Positions 1 through 6,707 of a stretch of 14,548 bases of DNA are shown piece by piece; the stretch's first letter is position 1; each line of letters starts with the position of its first letter. The translations under genes and the position numbers were made by a program. Origin of the DNA: an uncultured bacterium (lineage in GTDB: Bacteria; Patescibacteriota; Minisyncoccia; Phycocordibacterales; CAIZIN01); the NCBI GenBank assembly GCA_903933085.1, contig CAIZIN010000030.1, positions 1 through 14,548 on the forward strand, read 5' to 3'. Under the pieces are notes generated by a model. It was not told the origin of the DNA, made no database searches, and saw only the letters and a program-made list of their open reading frames with translations.

Positions 1-83
1 TACAAACACTTGATTCAGTATTATAAATAAAAACTTCCCAGATATTAGAAAAGTTTTTTGAATATTTTTTAGTTTTAACTATT

Positions 84-107
84 TTTACTACATTATGATG
101 TAGTAAA
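84..107. repeat. 10-bp perfect inverted repeat downstream of folD
   Basis: TTTACTACAT and ATGTAGTAAA flank a 4-nt loop (TATG). It lies 24 bp past the folD stop. No T-run follows it on the folD strand, so it is not a classical intrinsic terminator, but it could still form a 3'-end hairpin. Confidence 0.6.
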
Positions 108-116
108 TATCCCATA

Positions 117-140
117 TTATGTGTTATGTGTTATGTGTTA
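117..140. repeat. 7-bp tandem repeat (TTATGTG, about 3.4 units)
   Basis: Three full TTATGTG units plus TTA lie at the 3' end of folD, and the folD stop codon falls inside the third unit. The related string GTTATGTGTTA recurs at 2497-2507 and 2567-2577. Confidence 0.8.
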
Positions 141-982
141 CACCTCTCTTCGTACGCATCGCAAACATTTTCCAACAGAGAAATTACTGTCATCGGCCCT
201 ACTCCACCAGGGACAGGAGAAATTGCCTTTACAATTTTTGAAACTTTTTCATAATCAACATCCCCTATTAAAACTCTTTGACCTTTTTTTTGTAATATTG
301 TAATGCCAACATCCACCACCACCTGACCTTTTTTTACATGTTTTATGGTTATGAATTTTGGTTTTCCAACTGCTACAACTAAAATATCAGCCAAACGAGT
401 TAACTCATCTAGTTTTTTTGTTCTACTATGACATTGGATTATTGTAGCTCCATATTTTTCTGCTAGTAAAGCAACTGGTCTACCTACCAAAAGTGAACGT
501 CCTAGTACTGTTACTCTTTTTCCTTCCAAAGAAATACCAGAAAGAGTTATTAAAGAAACAATTCCTCTTGCTGTCGCTGGAATAAAAGCACCGCTATCCC
601 CTGTCAGAATTTTACCTTGATTTAATGTTGTTAGCCCATCAACATCTTTTAATGGGGAGATTTTATCCAAAATAATTCTAGTATTTAATTTCGAAGGTAA
701 GGGCATCTGCACGATGATCCCACTTATTTCCTTATTTAAGTTAAGTTCTTCAATTTTTTTAATTAGTTCCTCCTGTTTTATTTTTTCATCAAATGAAAAA
801 ACATGAGTTTTAATACCTAACCTTTCAGATGTTTTTATCTTCTGTTTAACATAAGTCTTAGAGTCCTCCCTTTCACCAACTAGGATTATAGCCAGTTGTG
901 GAGGTACTGAGAAAGATTTCACCCTCTTTAGTAACTCCTCTTCCTTAATTTTAGCGGTTTTTTTACCATCAAGTATTTTCAT
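131..982 (-). CDS. folD: Bifunctional methylenetetrahydrofolate dehydrogenase / methenyltetrahydrofolate cyclohydrolase (FolD)
   Basis: This cytosolic enzyme of one-carbon folate metabolism interconverts 5,10-methylene-, 5,10-methenyl- and 10-formyl-tetrahydrofolate using NADP(H). Its 283 aa are the usual family length. Visible family motifs are the catalytic Y44-xxx-K48 pair, VQMPLP (91-96), KDVDG (112-116), the Rossmann-type GRSLLVGRP (161-169) that binds the cofactor, and PGGVGPMT (258-265). The common FxPCTPxG motif reads FIPATARG here, so the cysteine position is alanine. The last residues (CNT) and the stop are encoded by a 7-bp tandem repeat, so the C-terminus may be variable. The start is supported by a TATAAT box ending 8 nt before the ATG and by the lack of a Shine-Dalgarno site. 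It appears monocistronic. Confidence 0.97.
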   Translation of the reverse strand: MKILDGKKTAKIKEEELLKRVKSFSVPPQLAIILVGEREDSKTYVKQKIKTSERLGIKTHVFSFDEKIKQEELIKKIEELNLNKEISGIIVQMPLPSKLNTRIILDKISPLKDVDGLTTLNQGKILTGDSGAFIPATARGIVSLITLSGISLEGKRVTVLGRSLLVGRPVALLAEKYGATIIQCHSRTKKLDELTRLADILVVAVGKPKFITIKHVKKGQVVVDVGITILQKKGQRVLIGDVDYEKVSKIVKAISPVPGGVGPMTVISLLENVCDAYEERCNT

Positions 983-990
983 TACACTAT

Positions 991-996
991 ATTATA
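991..996 (-). promoter_or_regulatory. -10 box for folD, leaderless-type spacing
   Basis: TATAAT on the minus strand ends 8 nt before the folD ATG. Transcription would then begin at or next to the start codon. No clear -35 hexamer is seen. Confidence 0.5.
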
Positions 997-1030
997 TTAA
1001 AGTAGCATTTTATACCACAGCCCTAATGTC

Positions 1031-1058
1031 TGTCATTCCGGCCTTCGCCGGAATGACA
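1031..1058. repeat. REP-like palindrome with TGTCATTCC termini
   Basis: A perfect 12-bp stem (TGTCATTCCGGC / GCCGGAATGACA) closes a CTTC loop. Its TGTCAT...ATGACA termini match the longer element at 6863-6937, so both probably belong to a widespread intergenic palindromic repeat class. Confidence 0.75.
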
Positions 1059-1136
1059 ATCCTAGTCTGGTTATTATTTTGAATTAAATATTTTTATTCC
1101 AACAAACGAGCGGTGTGTGAGTGAATACTAATACAT

Positions 1137-1217
1137 AATTTTCTGCTGAAAATTTGTACTAGCCCGACTCGCGCCGTCGCGCTCCGTCTTTTGAATTGCA
1201 TAACTATGCAATTCAAA
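1137..1217 (-). repeat. Interspersed structured repeat, copy a
   Basis: A GC-rich core (minus: AAGACGGAG...GAGTCGGG, about 1155-1189) lies between two hairpins. One is a 12-bp perfect stem at 1190-1201/1206-1217 with loop AACT. The other is a 7-bp stem at 1137-1143/1148-1154 with loop TGCT. Related cores occur at about 6516-6540, 6614-6655, 8739-8775 and 8889-8925. Confidence 0.6.
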
Positions 1218-1249
1218 CTCACTCACGACATCCGAGTGTAGTTGCGAAC

Positions 1250-1341
1250 AAAAGGTAAATACCCCGTGGCTTACCACGGCATTGGGTGAGCGAAGCGAAC
1301 TCCCAATGAGTCCAGGGCTTGCCCTGGGGTTAATACCTTTT
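1250..1341. repeat. Cloverleaf-forming structured element after the PAP2 gene
   Basis: The stretch folds on paper into a closed four-way junction. The outer stem pairs 1250-1257 with 1334-1341 (8 bp), then a 3x3 internal loop, then 1261-1263 with 1328-1330. Three hairpins fill the junction: 1264-1279 (6-bp stem, 4-nt loop), 1280-1308 (7-bp stem, 15-nt loop) and 1312-1327 (7-bp stem CCAGGGC/GCCCTGG). It ends one base short of the PAP2 stop codon, so it would be the 3' UTR of that transcript. It is not a recognisable tRNA. Confidence 0.6.
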
Positions 1342-1342
1342 A

Positions 1343-2008
1343 TTATTTAATATTGTCCCGGCCTGCCCGGCCAGGGATTTCGCCTGCCCATCTACCCGAC
1401 CGTGAGCCAAGGCGCTTTATATTTCGAATTTTTACGACGGCAAGTGGCGCTGTCGCCCAGAAAAGTCCAAGGCACCAACCAGCTAAAACATCACTAACCC
1501 AATGTGCATTTAAATATACCCTACTTAATCCAACTAAAATAATAACAAGAATTGAAATAGTAAAATATAGAACCCTTCTTTTCTTATCAAAAAGATCATG
1601 CAATACGTAGAAACAAAAACATAAAAACAATATAGTCGTCATATTAGTGTGACCACTTGGAAAAGCATATCCCCAAGATGTGATAAAACTATTCTCAGGT
1701 CTACCAATAGTCAATACATTTTTTATAATAGACTGTGAAGCTAAACCACCAAGTAAAGAAATTAAACTATAAAATACAGCTTTGTATTTACCCTGGATCG
1801 CAAGTAAAGTGACCAGAAAAATAGACCCGATAAAAATCAAAGCTAATTCACCAATATCTGTAACAATAAAAAAGAACCAAACTAAAAAGTTTGAACGATA
1901 AAAACTAGATACTATATTATCAATATTTAAAAAATAACCATAATGAAGAGCAAGGTAAGTTGCAATAAGTCCAAAAAAAGCTATTAAATTTAAATATATA
2001 TATTTCAT
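1343..2008 (-). CDS. PAP2-family membrane phosphatase
   Basis: This is a 221-aa integral membrane phosphatase of the type-2 phosphatidic acid phosphatase superfamily, whose members act on lipid phosphates or undecaprenyl pyrophosphate. All three family motifs are present: K96-x6-R103-P104, PSGH (117-120) and S162-R163-x5-H169-xxx-D173. About six hydrophobic helices surround them. The gene starts 11 nt after the stop of a 57-aa membrane protein, so the two are probably one transcript. The last about 20 residues (GSRSGRWAGEIPGRAGRDNIK) do not look like family sequence. They are encoded by GC-rich, palindromic DNA resembling the neighbouring intergenic repeats, which suggests a repeat-derived C-terminal extension. 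The exact substrate cannot be read from the sequence. Confidence 0.93.
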   Translation of the reverse strand: MKYIYLNLIAFFGLIATYLALHYGYFLNIDNIVSSFYRSNFLVWFFFIVTDIGELALIFIGSIFLVTLLAIQGKYKAVFYSLISLLGGLASQSIIKNVLTIGRPENSFITSWGYAFPSGHTNMTTILFLCFCFYVLHDLFDKKRRVLYFTISILVIILVGLSRVYLNAHWVSDVLAGWCLGLFWATAPLAVVKIRNIKRLGSRSGRWAGEIPGRAGRDNIK

Positions 2009-2019
2009 ATAGCTTTGAG

Positions 2020-2193
2020 CTATTTCACCACCGCATACATAATGAATACTAGAAACATTCCTATCATAAATATATCAGCTAAATGTTGTGTCTTTTTATG
2101 ATCCGCAACAGCACACCGAATATCTACAACAAGTTTCTTATGAGAATCAAATTCGCATTTTTTATCTTTTGGTGAATGAATGTGTAATGACAT
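2020..2193 (-). CDS. 57-aa small protein with C-terminal membrane helix
   Basis: The ORF starts MSLHIHSPKDKK and ends IFMIGMFLVFIMYAVVK before a TAG stop. The N-terminal part is charged and a single hydrophobic helix covers about residues 40-56, so it should be tail-anchored in the membrane. It lies 11 nt upstream of the PAP2 gene on the same strand. A TATAGT box sits 9 nt before the ATG. No family is recognised. The case rests on clean reading through the gap, operon-like spacing and the promoter-like box. Confidence 0.6.
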   Translation of the reverse strand: MSLHIHSPKDKKCEFDSHKKLVVDIRCAVADHKKTQHLADIFMIGMFLVFIMYAVVK

Positions 2194-2447
2194 ATATATT
2201 GTACTATAAATTAAAGGGATAAAAAAACCATCAAAACTTTTAGAAAGTTATGTGGTTAGAATTGAGGTAAGGAATCTCCGAATCGATTTAGAAGTAATTT
2301 CAGAGGAATAGCCATTGTACACTCTTTCTTAAAAAAATATATGTGGATAAATAGTCAGACAAGTTTAAAAAAAGTTTGTCAAAAACCAGCAATAATATTT
2401 ATAATTGTAATTTTATTTGCTTACTAATTAATGATCGTCAATATAAT
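2194..2447. other. Intergenic region without recognisable gene
   Basis: This is AT-rich sequence upstream of the divergent 57-aa and 67-aa genes. A weak stem (GACAA...TTGTC, about 2358-2380) is visible. No RNA gene is recognised. Confidence 0.5.
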
Positions 2448-2489
2448 AAAAATATACACTTCATGTTATAAAACGGGGTGTATATTTTT
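2448..2489. terminator. Bidirectional terminator-like hairpin
   Basis: AAAAATATACAC (2448-2459) pairs perfectly with GTGTATATTTTT (2478-2489) around an 18-nt loop. The stem has an A-run on one side and a T-run on the other. It is upstream of both divergent genes, so any termination role is uncertain. Confidence 0.45.
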
Positions 2490-2496
2490 GTCCCGG

Positions 2497-2577
2497 GTTA
2501 TGTGTTAGGCTAAAACAATTGGACTCAATTGTTCGCCCGAACTTTTGTACTCAAAAGTTTTAGGGTGTTATGTGTTA
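2497..2577. repeat. Double-hairpin element flanked by 11-bp direct repeats
   Basis: GTTATGTGTTA at 2497-2507 and 2567-2577 flanks two 8-bp hairpins: AACAATTG-gact-CAATTGTT (2514-2533) and AACTTTTG-tact-CAAAAGTT (2540-2559). CTAAAAC (2510-2516) and GTTTTAG (2557-2563) form an alternative outer stem. It lies directly upstream of the 67-aa gene. Confidence 0.65.
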
Positions 2578-2581
2578 CAAT
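2576..2581 (+). promoter_or_regulatory. -10-like box for the 67-aa gene
   Basis: TACAAT ends 6 nt before the ATG at 2588, the same close spacing seen at several other genes here. It overlaps the end of the direct-repeat element at 2497-2577. Confidence 0.4.
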
Positions 2582-2587
2582 ATATAA

Positions 2588-2791
2588 ATGGAAACAGAAA
2601 TACTAAAAAAATTAGAAGAACAACAAGTTCAAATTAATTTAATTTATTTATCAGTTGAAAAAACTAGAAAATATTTTCAGTGGACGATGATTATAACCTT
2701 AGCTCTTTTTGTACTACCTTTAATTGGTTTATTTTTTGCTATCCCCTCTTTTTTGGCACAATACAGTCAGATTCAAACACTAGGACTCTAA
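2588..2791 (+). CDS. 67-aa single-helix membrane protein
   Basis: The N-terminus is a charged amphipathic segment (METEILKKLEEQ) running into SVEKTRKYF. One strongly hydrophobic helix follows at about residues 33-56 (WTMIITLALFVLPLIGLFFA), then a short polar tail. I recall similar short proteins in Parcubacteria genomes, but no function is known to me. The N-terminal helix could form a coiled coil. It is monocistronic and converges on the DUF2914 gene. Confidence 0.8.
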   Translation: METEILKKLEEQQVQINLIYLSVEKTRKYFQWTMIITLALFVLPLIGLFFAIPSFLAQYSQIQTLGL

Positions 2792-2812
2792 CACCTAACC
2801 TGAAACAGACGG

Positions 2813-2868
2813 CTTATAATATGTAGCAAAATTCACGACGTCGTGGACGCCGTGCTTTTTGTTATAAG
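2813..2868. terminator. Convergent terminator-like hairpin
   Basis: The outer stem is CTTATAA (2813-2819) / TTATAAG (2862-2868). An inner imperfect stem runs from CAAAA..CACG (2827-2837) to CGTG..TTTTG (2851-2861), and the inner loop holds the palindrome CACGACGTCGTG. It sits between two convergent genes, as expected for a shared terminator. Confidence 0.55.
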
Positions 2869-2875
2869 TTATTTA

Positions 2876-3931
2876 TTATAGATCATTAGTTATTCTAAAT
2901 GTTTTTCGGCCAATTATTTGACCACTTTCTGTTTCTATATCTACACGCCAAAGTCCCGCAAACAAAGCTTCTTTGACAGAATATGTTCTGTAACCATCTC
3001 CACGTCCCCCAAATATAGAAAGTTTGATATGACCAACATCTTCCCATTTTCCTAAATCATCATCATAATTATACCAAACATGAACAACCTGCGTATCTAA
3101 CTTAGCAGGTGAAAAAATTGAGGAAAAAAGATACACTGGCTTTTCCCCATTCAAGTGAAATATCTCAGTTGAATTGAAAAATGAAGAGATCGAATTGTTT
3201 TGACCTCCAGAAAGGGTGTAGGTTCCGTCTGTGTTTTTCTTAACCGATGTATAGAGCCCAATCTCTTTAAGTGAAAGAGGTGCTGGTGGAATTATATTTG
3301 TAAAATATAAAATATTTGTCGTTATAAAAATAGCTCCGATTATATATGCTAAGGTCTTTTTACTTTTTTTAACTTCTTTAATATTGATAAAATGAAGGAT
3401 ATAGATAAATAAAGAAATCAAACATAAGCTAACTACCCCACTTAAAACAAAAACCCAATCACCTATCTTTTTTAGCAGTATTGGCATCACTAGAATACAA
3501 AAAGAGTATATTGCCATAAAATATGCCCCAAGCTGAGCACTAAAACGAATATAATGTTTTTTAAAAAACTCATTACCTAAGAGATAGGCCAAAATAACAA
3601 GAAGGAATGGCCAACTTGCAGACAGGGTTGCACTACGAGAATAGAAAACAAAAGATGCACTAAAACATGCCCCGAGAACAAACTGCATAACGAACAAAAA
3701 CCAAGGTTGTGCTTTTGTAAATAAAAGTGTTTTTATTTTTCCACTATCATAAAGATTTATGCAGATAATACATATTCCGGCTACTAAAAGATACGTAATT
3801 AAAATGACATCATCCCACCAAACATCTAAACCTCTCAATGAAAAATTATCTAATATAAATCCTCCAATAAGCATCCCTGAAGAAATATGATTCTCATATT
3901 TCTTTAAAAAAGATTTTAGTTTGAACTTCAT
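2876..3931 (-). CDS. Multi-helix membrane protein with C-terminal DUF2914 domain
   Basis: About seven hydrophobic helices fill roughly the first 220 residues. A C-terminal extracytoplasmic domain follows, with VVHVWYNYDDD, GRGDGYRTYSVK and GLWRVDIETESGQIIGRKTF, the pattern of DUF2914. The function is unknown; the topology suggests a membrane-anchored sensor or envelope protein. I place the start at MKFKLKSF (3931, 351 aa) rather than at an ATG at 3994. TACAAT ends 8 nt before the inner ATG, and the longer version would run through a perfect 14-bp inverted repeat. The gene is divergent from the RNA methyltransferase and convergent with the 67-aa gene. Confidence 0.88.
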   Translation of the reverse strand: MKFKLKSFLKKYENHISSGMLIGGFILDNFSLRGLDVWWDDVILITYLLVAGICIICINLYDSGKIKTLLFTKAQPWFLFVMQFVLGACFSASFVFYSRSATLSASWPFLLVILAYLLGNEFFKKHYIRFSAQLGAYFMAIYSFCILVMPILLKKIGDWVFVLSGVVSLCLISLFIYILHFINIKEVKKSKKTLAYIIGAIFITTNILYFTNIIPPAPLSLKEIGLYTSVKKNTDGTYTLSGGQNNSISSFFNSTEIFHLNGEKPVYLFSSIFSPAKLDTQVVHVWYNYDDDLGKWEDVGHIKLSIFGGRGDGYRTYSVKEALFAGLWRVDIETESGQIIGRKTFRITNDL

Positions 3932-3939
3932 ATAGAAAT

Positions 3940-3945
3940 ATTGTA
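3940..3945 (-). promoter_or_regulatory. -10-like box for the DUF2914 gene
   Basis: TACAAT on the minus strand ends 8 nt before the ATG at 3931. It supports that start over the upstream one at 3994. Confidence 0.45.
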
Positions 3946-3971
3946 CCACAATTTTTAAAATTAGTCGGGAA

Positions 3972-4008
3972 AAGGTCTGGCCTTTAATCCCCAAAAAGGC
4001 CAGACCTT
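3972..4008. repeat. Perfect 14-bp inverted repeat between divergent genes
   Basis: AAGGTCTGGCCTTT (3972-3985) and its complement (3995-4008) flank a 9-nt spacer. The repeat lies between the divergent DUF2914 and RNA methyltransferase starts. It could be an operator or an RNA hairpin. No T-run follows on either strand. Confidence 0.75.
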
Positions 4009-4073
4009 AAAGAGACAAATTTTAAAAATTCCGCCAATAGACTTAAATGTACGAATGCGTTAAACTCACTATT

Positions 4074-4823
4074 ATGTTAACCAAGGCAAAAATTAAGCTT
4101 ATTAAATCTCTTCATGAAAAAAAATACCGCAATGAGCACGGGCTATTTTTAGTAGAAGGTGAAAAAAGCATAAAAGAACTATTACAATCTGACTTCAGGA
4201 TCGAGCATATTCTTGGAACAAAAAAATTCTTTGAAGAAAATATTAATGTCTTACAAAATAAAGATATTACATGTGATACGGTTGAAAGAGCGGAAATAGA
4301 AAAAGTAAGCTCCTTGGAAAGTAATGACTCCGCTTTGGCTGTTGTGTTTCAAAAAGAAAACCAGATTTTTGAGATTGAAGCAAATGAAATAATCTTAGCA
4401 CTTGATGATATTCGAGATCCAGGTAATTTAGGAACAATTATTCGTATCGCTGATTGGTATGGAATCAAAAAGATAGTTGCATCAGAAAGCACTGTCGATC
4501 AATACAACAACAAAACTATCTCTGCATCAAAAGGCTCTTTCACACGAGTCCAAATCTTCTATACCAATTTAGAAAAATATTTAAGTAATGTAAAAACACC
4601 AGTTTTGGGCACATTCATGAAAGGAGAAAATGTTCATACTCTTAATTTTCCCAAAGGTGGAATACTTGTTATGGGAAACGAATCAAATGGCATTTCAAAA
4701 GATGTTGAAAAATTCATAACAACAAAAATCACAATCCCCTCTTTTGGCGAAACAGAGAGCTTAAATGTAGGGATTGCAACAGCTGTAGTGGTGGATAATT
4801 GGAGGAGAGAATTGAAACAATAA
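4074..4823 (+). CDS. SpoU/TrmH-family RNA 2'-O-methyltransferase
   Basis: This is an S-adenosylmethionine-dependent methyltransferase acting on ribose 2'-OH of tRNA or rRNA. The N-terminal substrate-binding part (KYRNEHGLFLVEGEKSIKELL) is typical of the TrmH/RlmB group. The C-terminal SPOUT knot shows all three motifs, numbered from the upstream in-frame ATG at 4047: DPGNLGTIIR (124-133), MGNESNGIS (209-217) and IPSFGETESLNVGIA (230-244). I prefer the start at 4074 (MLTKAKIKLIKS, 249 aa), because family proteins begin near this point and a TAAACT box lies 7 nt upstream. The length fits the family. It appears monocistronic. The target nucleotide cannot be deduced. Confidence 0.93.
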   Translation: MLTKAKIKLIKSLHEKKYRNEHGLFLVEGEKSIKELLQSDFRIEHILGTKKFFEENINVLQNKDITCDTVERAEIEKVSSLESNDSALAVVFQKENQIFEIEANEIILALDDIRDPGNLGTIIRIADWYGIKKIVASESTVDQYNNKTISASKGSFTRVQIFYTNLEKYLSNVKTPVLGTFMKGENVHTLNFPKGGILVMGNESNGISKDVEKFITTKITIPSFGETESLNVGIATAVVVDNWRRELKQ

Positions 4824-4936
4824 CAGAAAAACTCTTAGTACGTCATATATTCCCATCATTTTTCTAACCTCCCCTACGTTTGTATACCTCGAGATGGTTT
4901 TGAAATATAAGCCTCACTTCTCCGTCTTAATTATAG

Positions 4937-5182
4937 ATGGAACCAAATATATACTATGTAAATGTATTCTATATCATCGTCTGCCTGGCGATCATTATCA
5001 TAACCATTGGAATGGTGTTCGTCTTCAAGGAGGTGATTCCTTTGATTCGCAACCTTCGTGTTATCTCCGACAAAATACGAGAGGAGAGCAGTCTTCTAAT
5101 TGGTGATGTAGACGATATACGTAGGGGTATACGTCGAATAATCAGCACATTATTAAAATTAATTAATTTCACAAAAAAATGA
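4937..5182 (+). CDS. 81-aa membrane-anchored protein, DUF948-like layout
   Basis: An N-terminal hydrophobic helix (about residues 10-31, FYIIVCLAIIIITIGMVFVF) is followed by an amphipathic, charged helical tail (ISDKIREESSLLIGDVDDIRRGIRRII). This layout resembles DUF948-type small envelope proteins, but the match is only by shape. Its stop overlaps the next start by four bases (ATGA), so the two are translationally coupled and the products probably work together. Confidence 0.75.
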   Translation: MEPNIYYVNVFYIIVCLAIIIITIGMVFVFKEVIPLIRNLRVISDKIREESSLLIGDVDDIRRGIRRIISTLLKLINFTKK

Positions 5183-5580
5183 ACAACAAAAACAAAACTG
5201 CCTTAGGAGTCGGTATAACAGCTACCGTAGCCGCGATCGCTGCAGCATATTATTTTTATAGTTCCGATGAAGGACCTAAGCACGTAAAACAACTCAAAAG
5301 CTGGATGTTGCGTATGAAGGCTGAAGTGATGGATAAGCTCGACGATGTAAAAGAAATCAATGGCGAAGCATACGATGCAATAGTTAATACTGTTGCAGAA
5401 AAATATAAACAGCTGAAAAATGTTAATCCACAAGAAGTCATAGACCTAGCAAATCGTATGAAGGGTCACTGGAAAGACATAAAAAAAGATATAGAGAAGA
5501 CTACGAAGCACACAATGAAAACCGTAAAGAAAGAAGTCAAAAAGGCAACAAAGAAAGTAGCCAAGAAAAAGGAAATGTAA
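5179..5580 (+). CDS. 133-aa anchored helical protein with lysine-rich tail (YtxH-like layout)
   Basis: A short N-terminal glycine/alanine-rich helix (about residues 8-28, ALGVGITATVAAIAAAYYFY) should anchor it in the membrane. A long helical segment follows. The last about 30 residues are strongly basic, with repeated KK pairs and AxKK steps (KKEVKKATKKVAKKKEM) like histone-type tails. The layout resembles YtxH-type proteins. The tail could bind nucleic acid or acidic polymers, which is inference. It overlaps the upstream 81-aa gene by ATGA and is followed by a strong terminator, so these two genes form a complete operon. Confidence 0.82.
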   Translation: MNNKNKTALGVGITATVAAIAAAYYFYSSDEGPKHVKQLKSWMLRMKAEVMDKLDDVKEINGEAYDAIVNTVAEKYKQLKNVNPQEVIDLANRMKGHWKDIKKDIEKTTKHTMKTVKKEVKKATKKVAKKKEM

Positions 5581-5617
5581 TCGATAGATAAAAATAGTTT
5601 CCGAAGATAGGGCTTTT

Positions 5618-5645
5618 AATACCAGCTTTAGGGCTGGTATTTTTT
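5618..5645 (+). terminator. Intrinsic terminator of the 4937-5580 operon
   Basis: AATACCAGC / GCTGGTATT form a perfect 9-bp stem with a 6-nt loop, followed directly by TTTT. The T-run leads immediately into the first tRNA-His-end repeat. Confidence 0.85.
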
Positions 5646-5681
5646 GGGCGACTAGAGAGAATCGGTCAGGAATAAATTATT
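5646..5681. repeat. 36-bp direct repeat, left copy (tRNA-His 3'-end sequence)
   Basis: It is identical over 36 bp to 6462-6497. Its first 20 bp (GGGCGACTAGAGAGAATCGG) are identical to 6743-6762, the 3' end of the tRNA-His gene seen from the plus strand. With the preceding T-run the match to the tRNA flank is 25 bp. The stop codon of the 251-aa gene lies inside this copy (5677-5679). Confidence 0.9.
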
Positions 5682-6432
5682 CAAATACAGGAATTGCAGT
5701 CTTTGGATTATAATCTGATTTTTTGTAATTCAGAAAATCATTAATAGCATTAATGTTTGGGTTTTTGAGGCCATCTGCATTAGTAGATAGATATTGATCA
5801 AGAAATTGCTTTATCTGATTACGCACTTCAAAAAACCTGATATTGAAATGATTTTCTAAACCAGACAAATGTCTTGTTAGCCAGCACACAGAAAGAGAAA
5901 TTCCCTCTTCATTATTATTTAACCATATATCCGTATCAATAAGATAAATTTTTTTATCTTTTTCTCCAGCCTTTTTTCCATAAATATACTGGCTTTGTCC
6001 ATTTATATCCCACAGACCCAAACCTCCTTCCTTGAATTTGTCCAAAAAATATCTTGCGACTGATACATATAATTTTTCTATAGAAGAGACTATTTCAGCT
6101 GAATTCTCTAACTCGTTCAAGTGTTTACCTTCTATTTTGTCCACAATAGTAAAAACTTTATTTTCAGCAGTATAAAATTCAGCAGGAACAATAATTCCGT
6201 ATTTACTTTCCAATTCTTGATATAGACCTTTTGCATCATTCACTAGCTCAAGTACATCAACTTTATCACCATGTCTTACAGACAATTCGTCAAAGGTTTC
6301 AACACGAATGATTTTATTTGGTAATTCTTTTGATTCAAAAAGCTTGCCAACCCCTTTAGGCTCAGAGATTGAACTACCGATTAAATCTTCGATTGAGAAT
6401 GGGAGAGAGAGTTTGTTTGCTGGATTTTCCAT
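5677..6432 (-). CDS. 251-aa protein of unknown function, possible degenerate kinase-fold (APH-like)
   Basis: No family is recognised with confidence. The order of segments hints at a protein-kinase/aminoglycoside-phosphotransferase fold. FTIVDKIEGKHLNEL (94-108) resembles a hinge, GLGLWDINGQSQYIYG (137-152) resembles a catalytic loop with D142 and N144, and KIYLIDTDIW (161-170) resembles a metal-binding DFG-like strand. A clear glycine loop and the usual lysine are not obvious, so it may be inactive or something else. It is cytosolic. An extended -10 (TGCTATAAT) ends 6 nt before the ATG. The gene lies between perfect 36-bp direct repeats derived from the tRNA-His end, which suggests a mobile or recombined single-gene cassette. 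Confidence 0.72.
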   Translation of the reverse strand: MENPANKLSLPFSIEDLIGSSISEPKGVGKLFESKELPNKIIRVETFDELSVRHGDKVDVLELVNDAKGLYQELESKYGIIVPAEFYTAENKVFTIVDKIEGKHLNELENSAEIVSSIEKLYVSVARYFLDKFKEGGLGLWDINGQSQYIYGKKAGEKDKKIYLIDTDIWLNNNEEGISLSVCWLTRHLSGLENHFNIRFFEVRNQIKQFLDQYLSTNADGLKNPNINAINDFLNYKKSDYNPKTAIPVFE

Positions 6433-6438
6433 ACATGG

Positions 6439-6444
6439 ATTATA
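6439..6444 (-). promoter_or_regulatory. Extended -10 box for the 251-aa gene
   Basis: TGCTATAAT on the minus strand, with the TATAAT ending 6 nt before the ATG. The promoter lies between the gene and the right-hand 36-bp repeat. Confidence 0.55.
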
Positions 6445-6461
6445 GCAATTTATGATGATAG

Positions 6462-6497
6462 GGGCGACTAGAGAGAATCGGTCAGGAATAAATTATT
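6462..6497. repeat. 36-bp direct repeat, right copy
   Basis: A perfect copy of 5646-5681, 816 bp away, in the same orientation. It is also the 3' end (minus strand) of the structured repeat that follows. An 18-bp inverted partial copy of the tRNA-derived part lies at 6677-6694. Confidence 0.9.
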
Positions 6498-6694
6498 TGC
6501 CGTCGCAAATAATTTTTCACGACCCTGCCTCGCTCCCAGGCCAGATGAGAGAATCATACACGAGTCACTAAGTATAATTCTTCGTGAGTTTCACTCACTC
6601 GAATTCTACTAAGTGCTCGCGACCCCGCCTCGGTCACACCCTCCTTTCAGTCAGGCGGCTTCGCGACCTCCGGCTTCCGATTCTCTCTAGTCGC
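6490..6694 (-). repeat. Tandem structured repeats (copies c and d) enclosed by inverted tRNA-His-end arms
   Basis: Copy c has an 11-bp stem with loop CGTC (6490-6515) next to core CGAGGCAGGGTCG (minus). Copy d has an imperfect 15-bp stem (6566-6580/6601-6615) enclosing GTGAG...CTCAC, next to core CGAGGCGGGGTCG (minus). The block is bounded by the tRNA-His-end sequence at 6462-6482 and its inverted copy at 6677-6694, so the whole unit could close on an 18-bp stem. No gene is seen. Confidence 0.6.
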
Positions 6695-6707
6695 TCCAAA
6701 AATATAA

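Noticed and set aside
3932..3994. Upstream ATG start for the DUF2914 gene
   Set aside because: The extension reads through a perfect 14-bp inverted repeat, and a -10-like box sits 8 nt before the inner ATG.
4894..5106. 70-codon plus-strand frame
   Set aside because: It overlaps the 81-aa membrane protein in another frame, and its peptide has no hydrophobic or domain pattern. The 81-aa frame is ATGA-coupled to the next gene.
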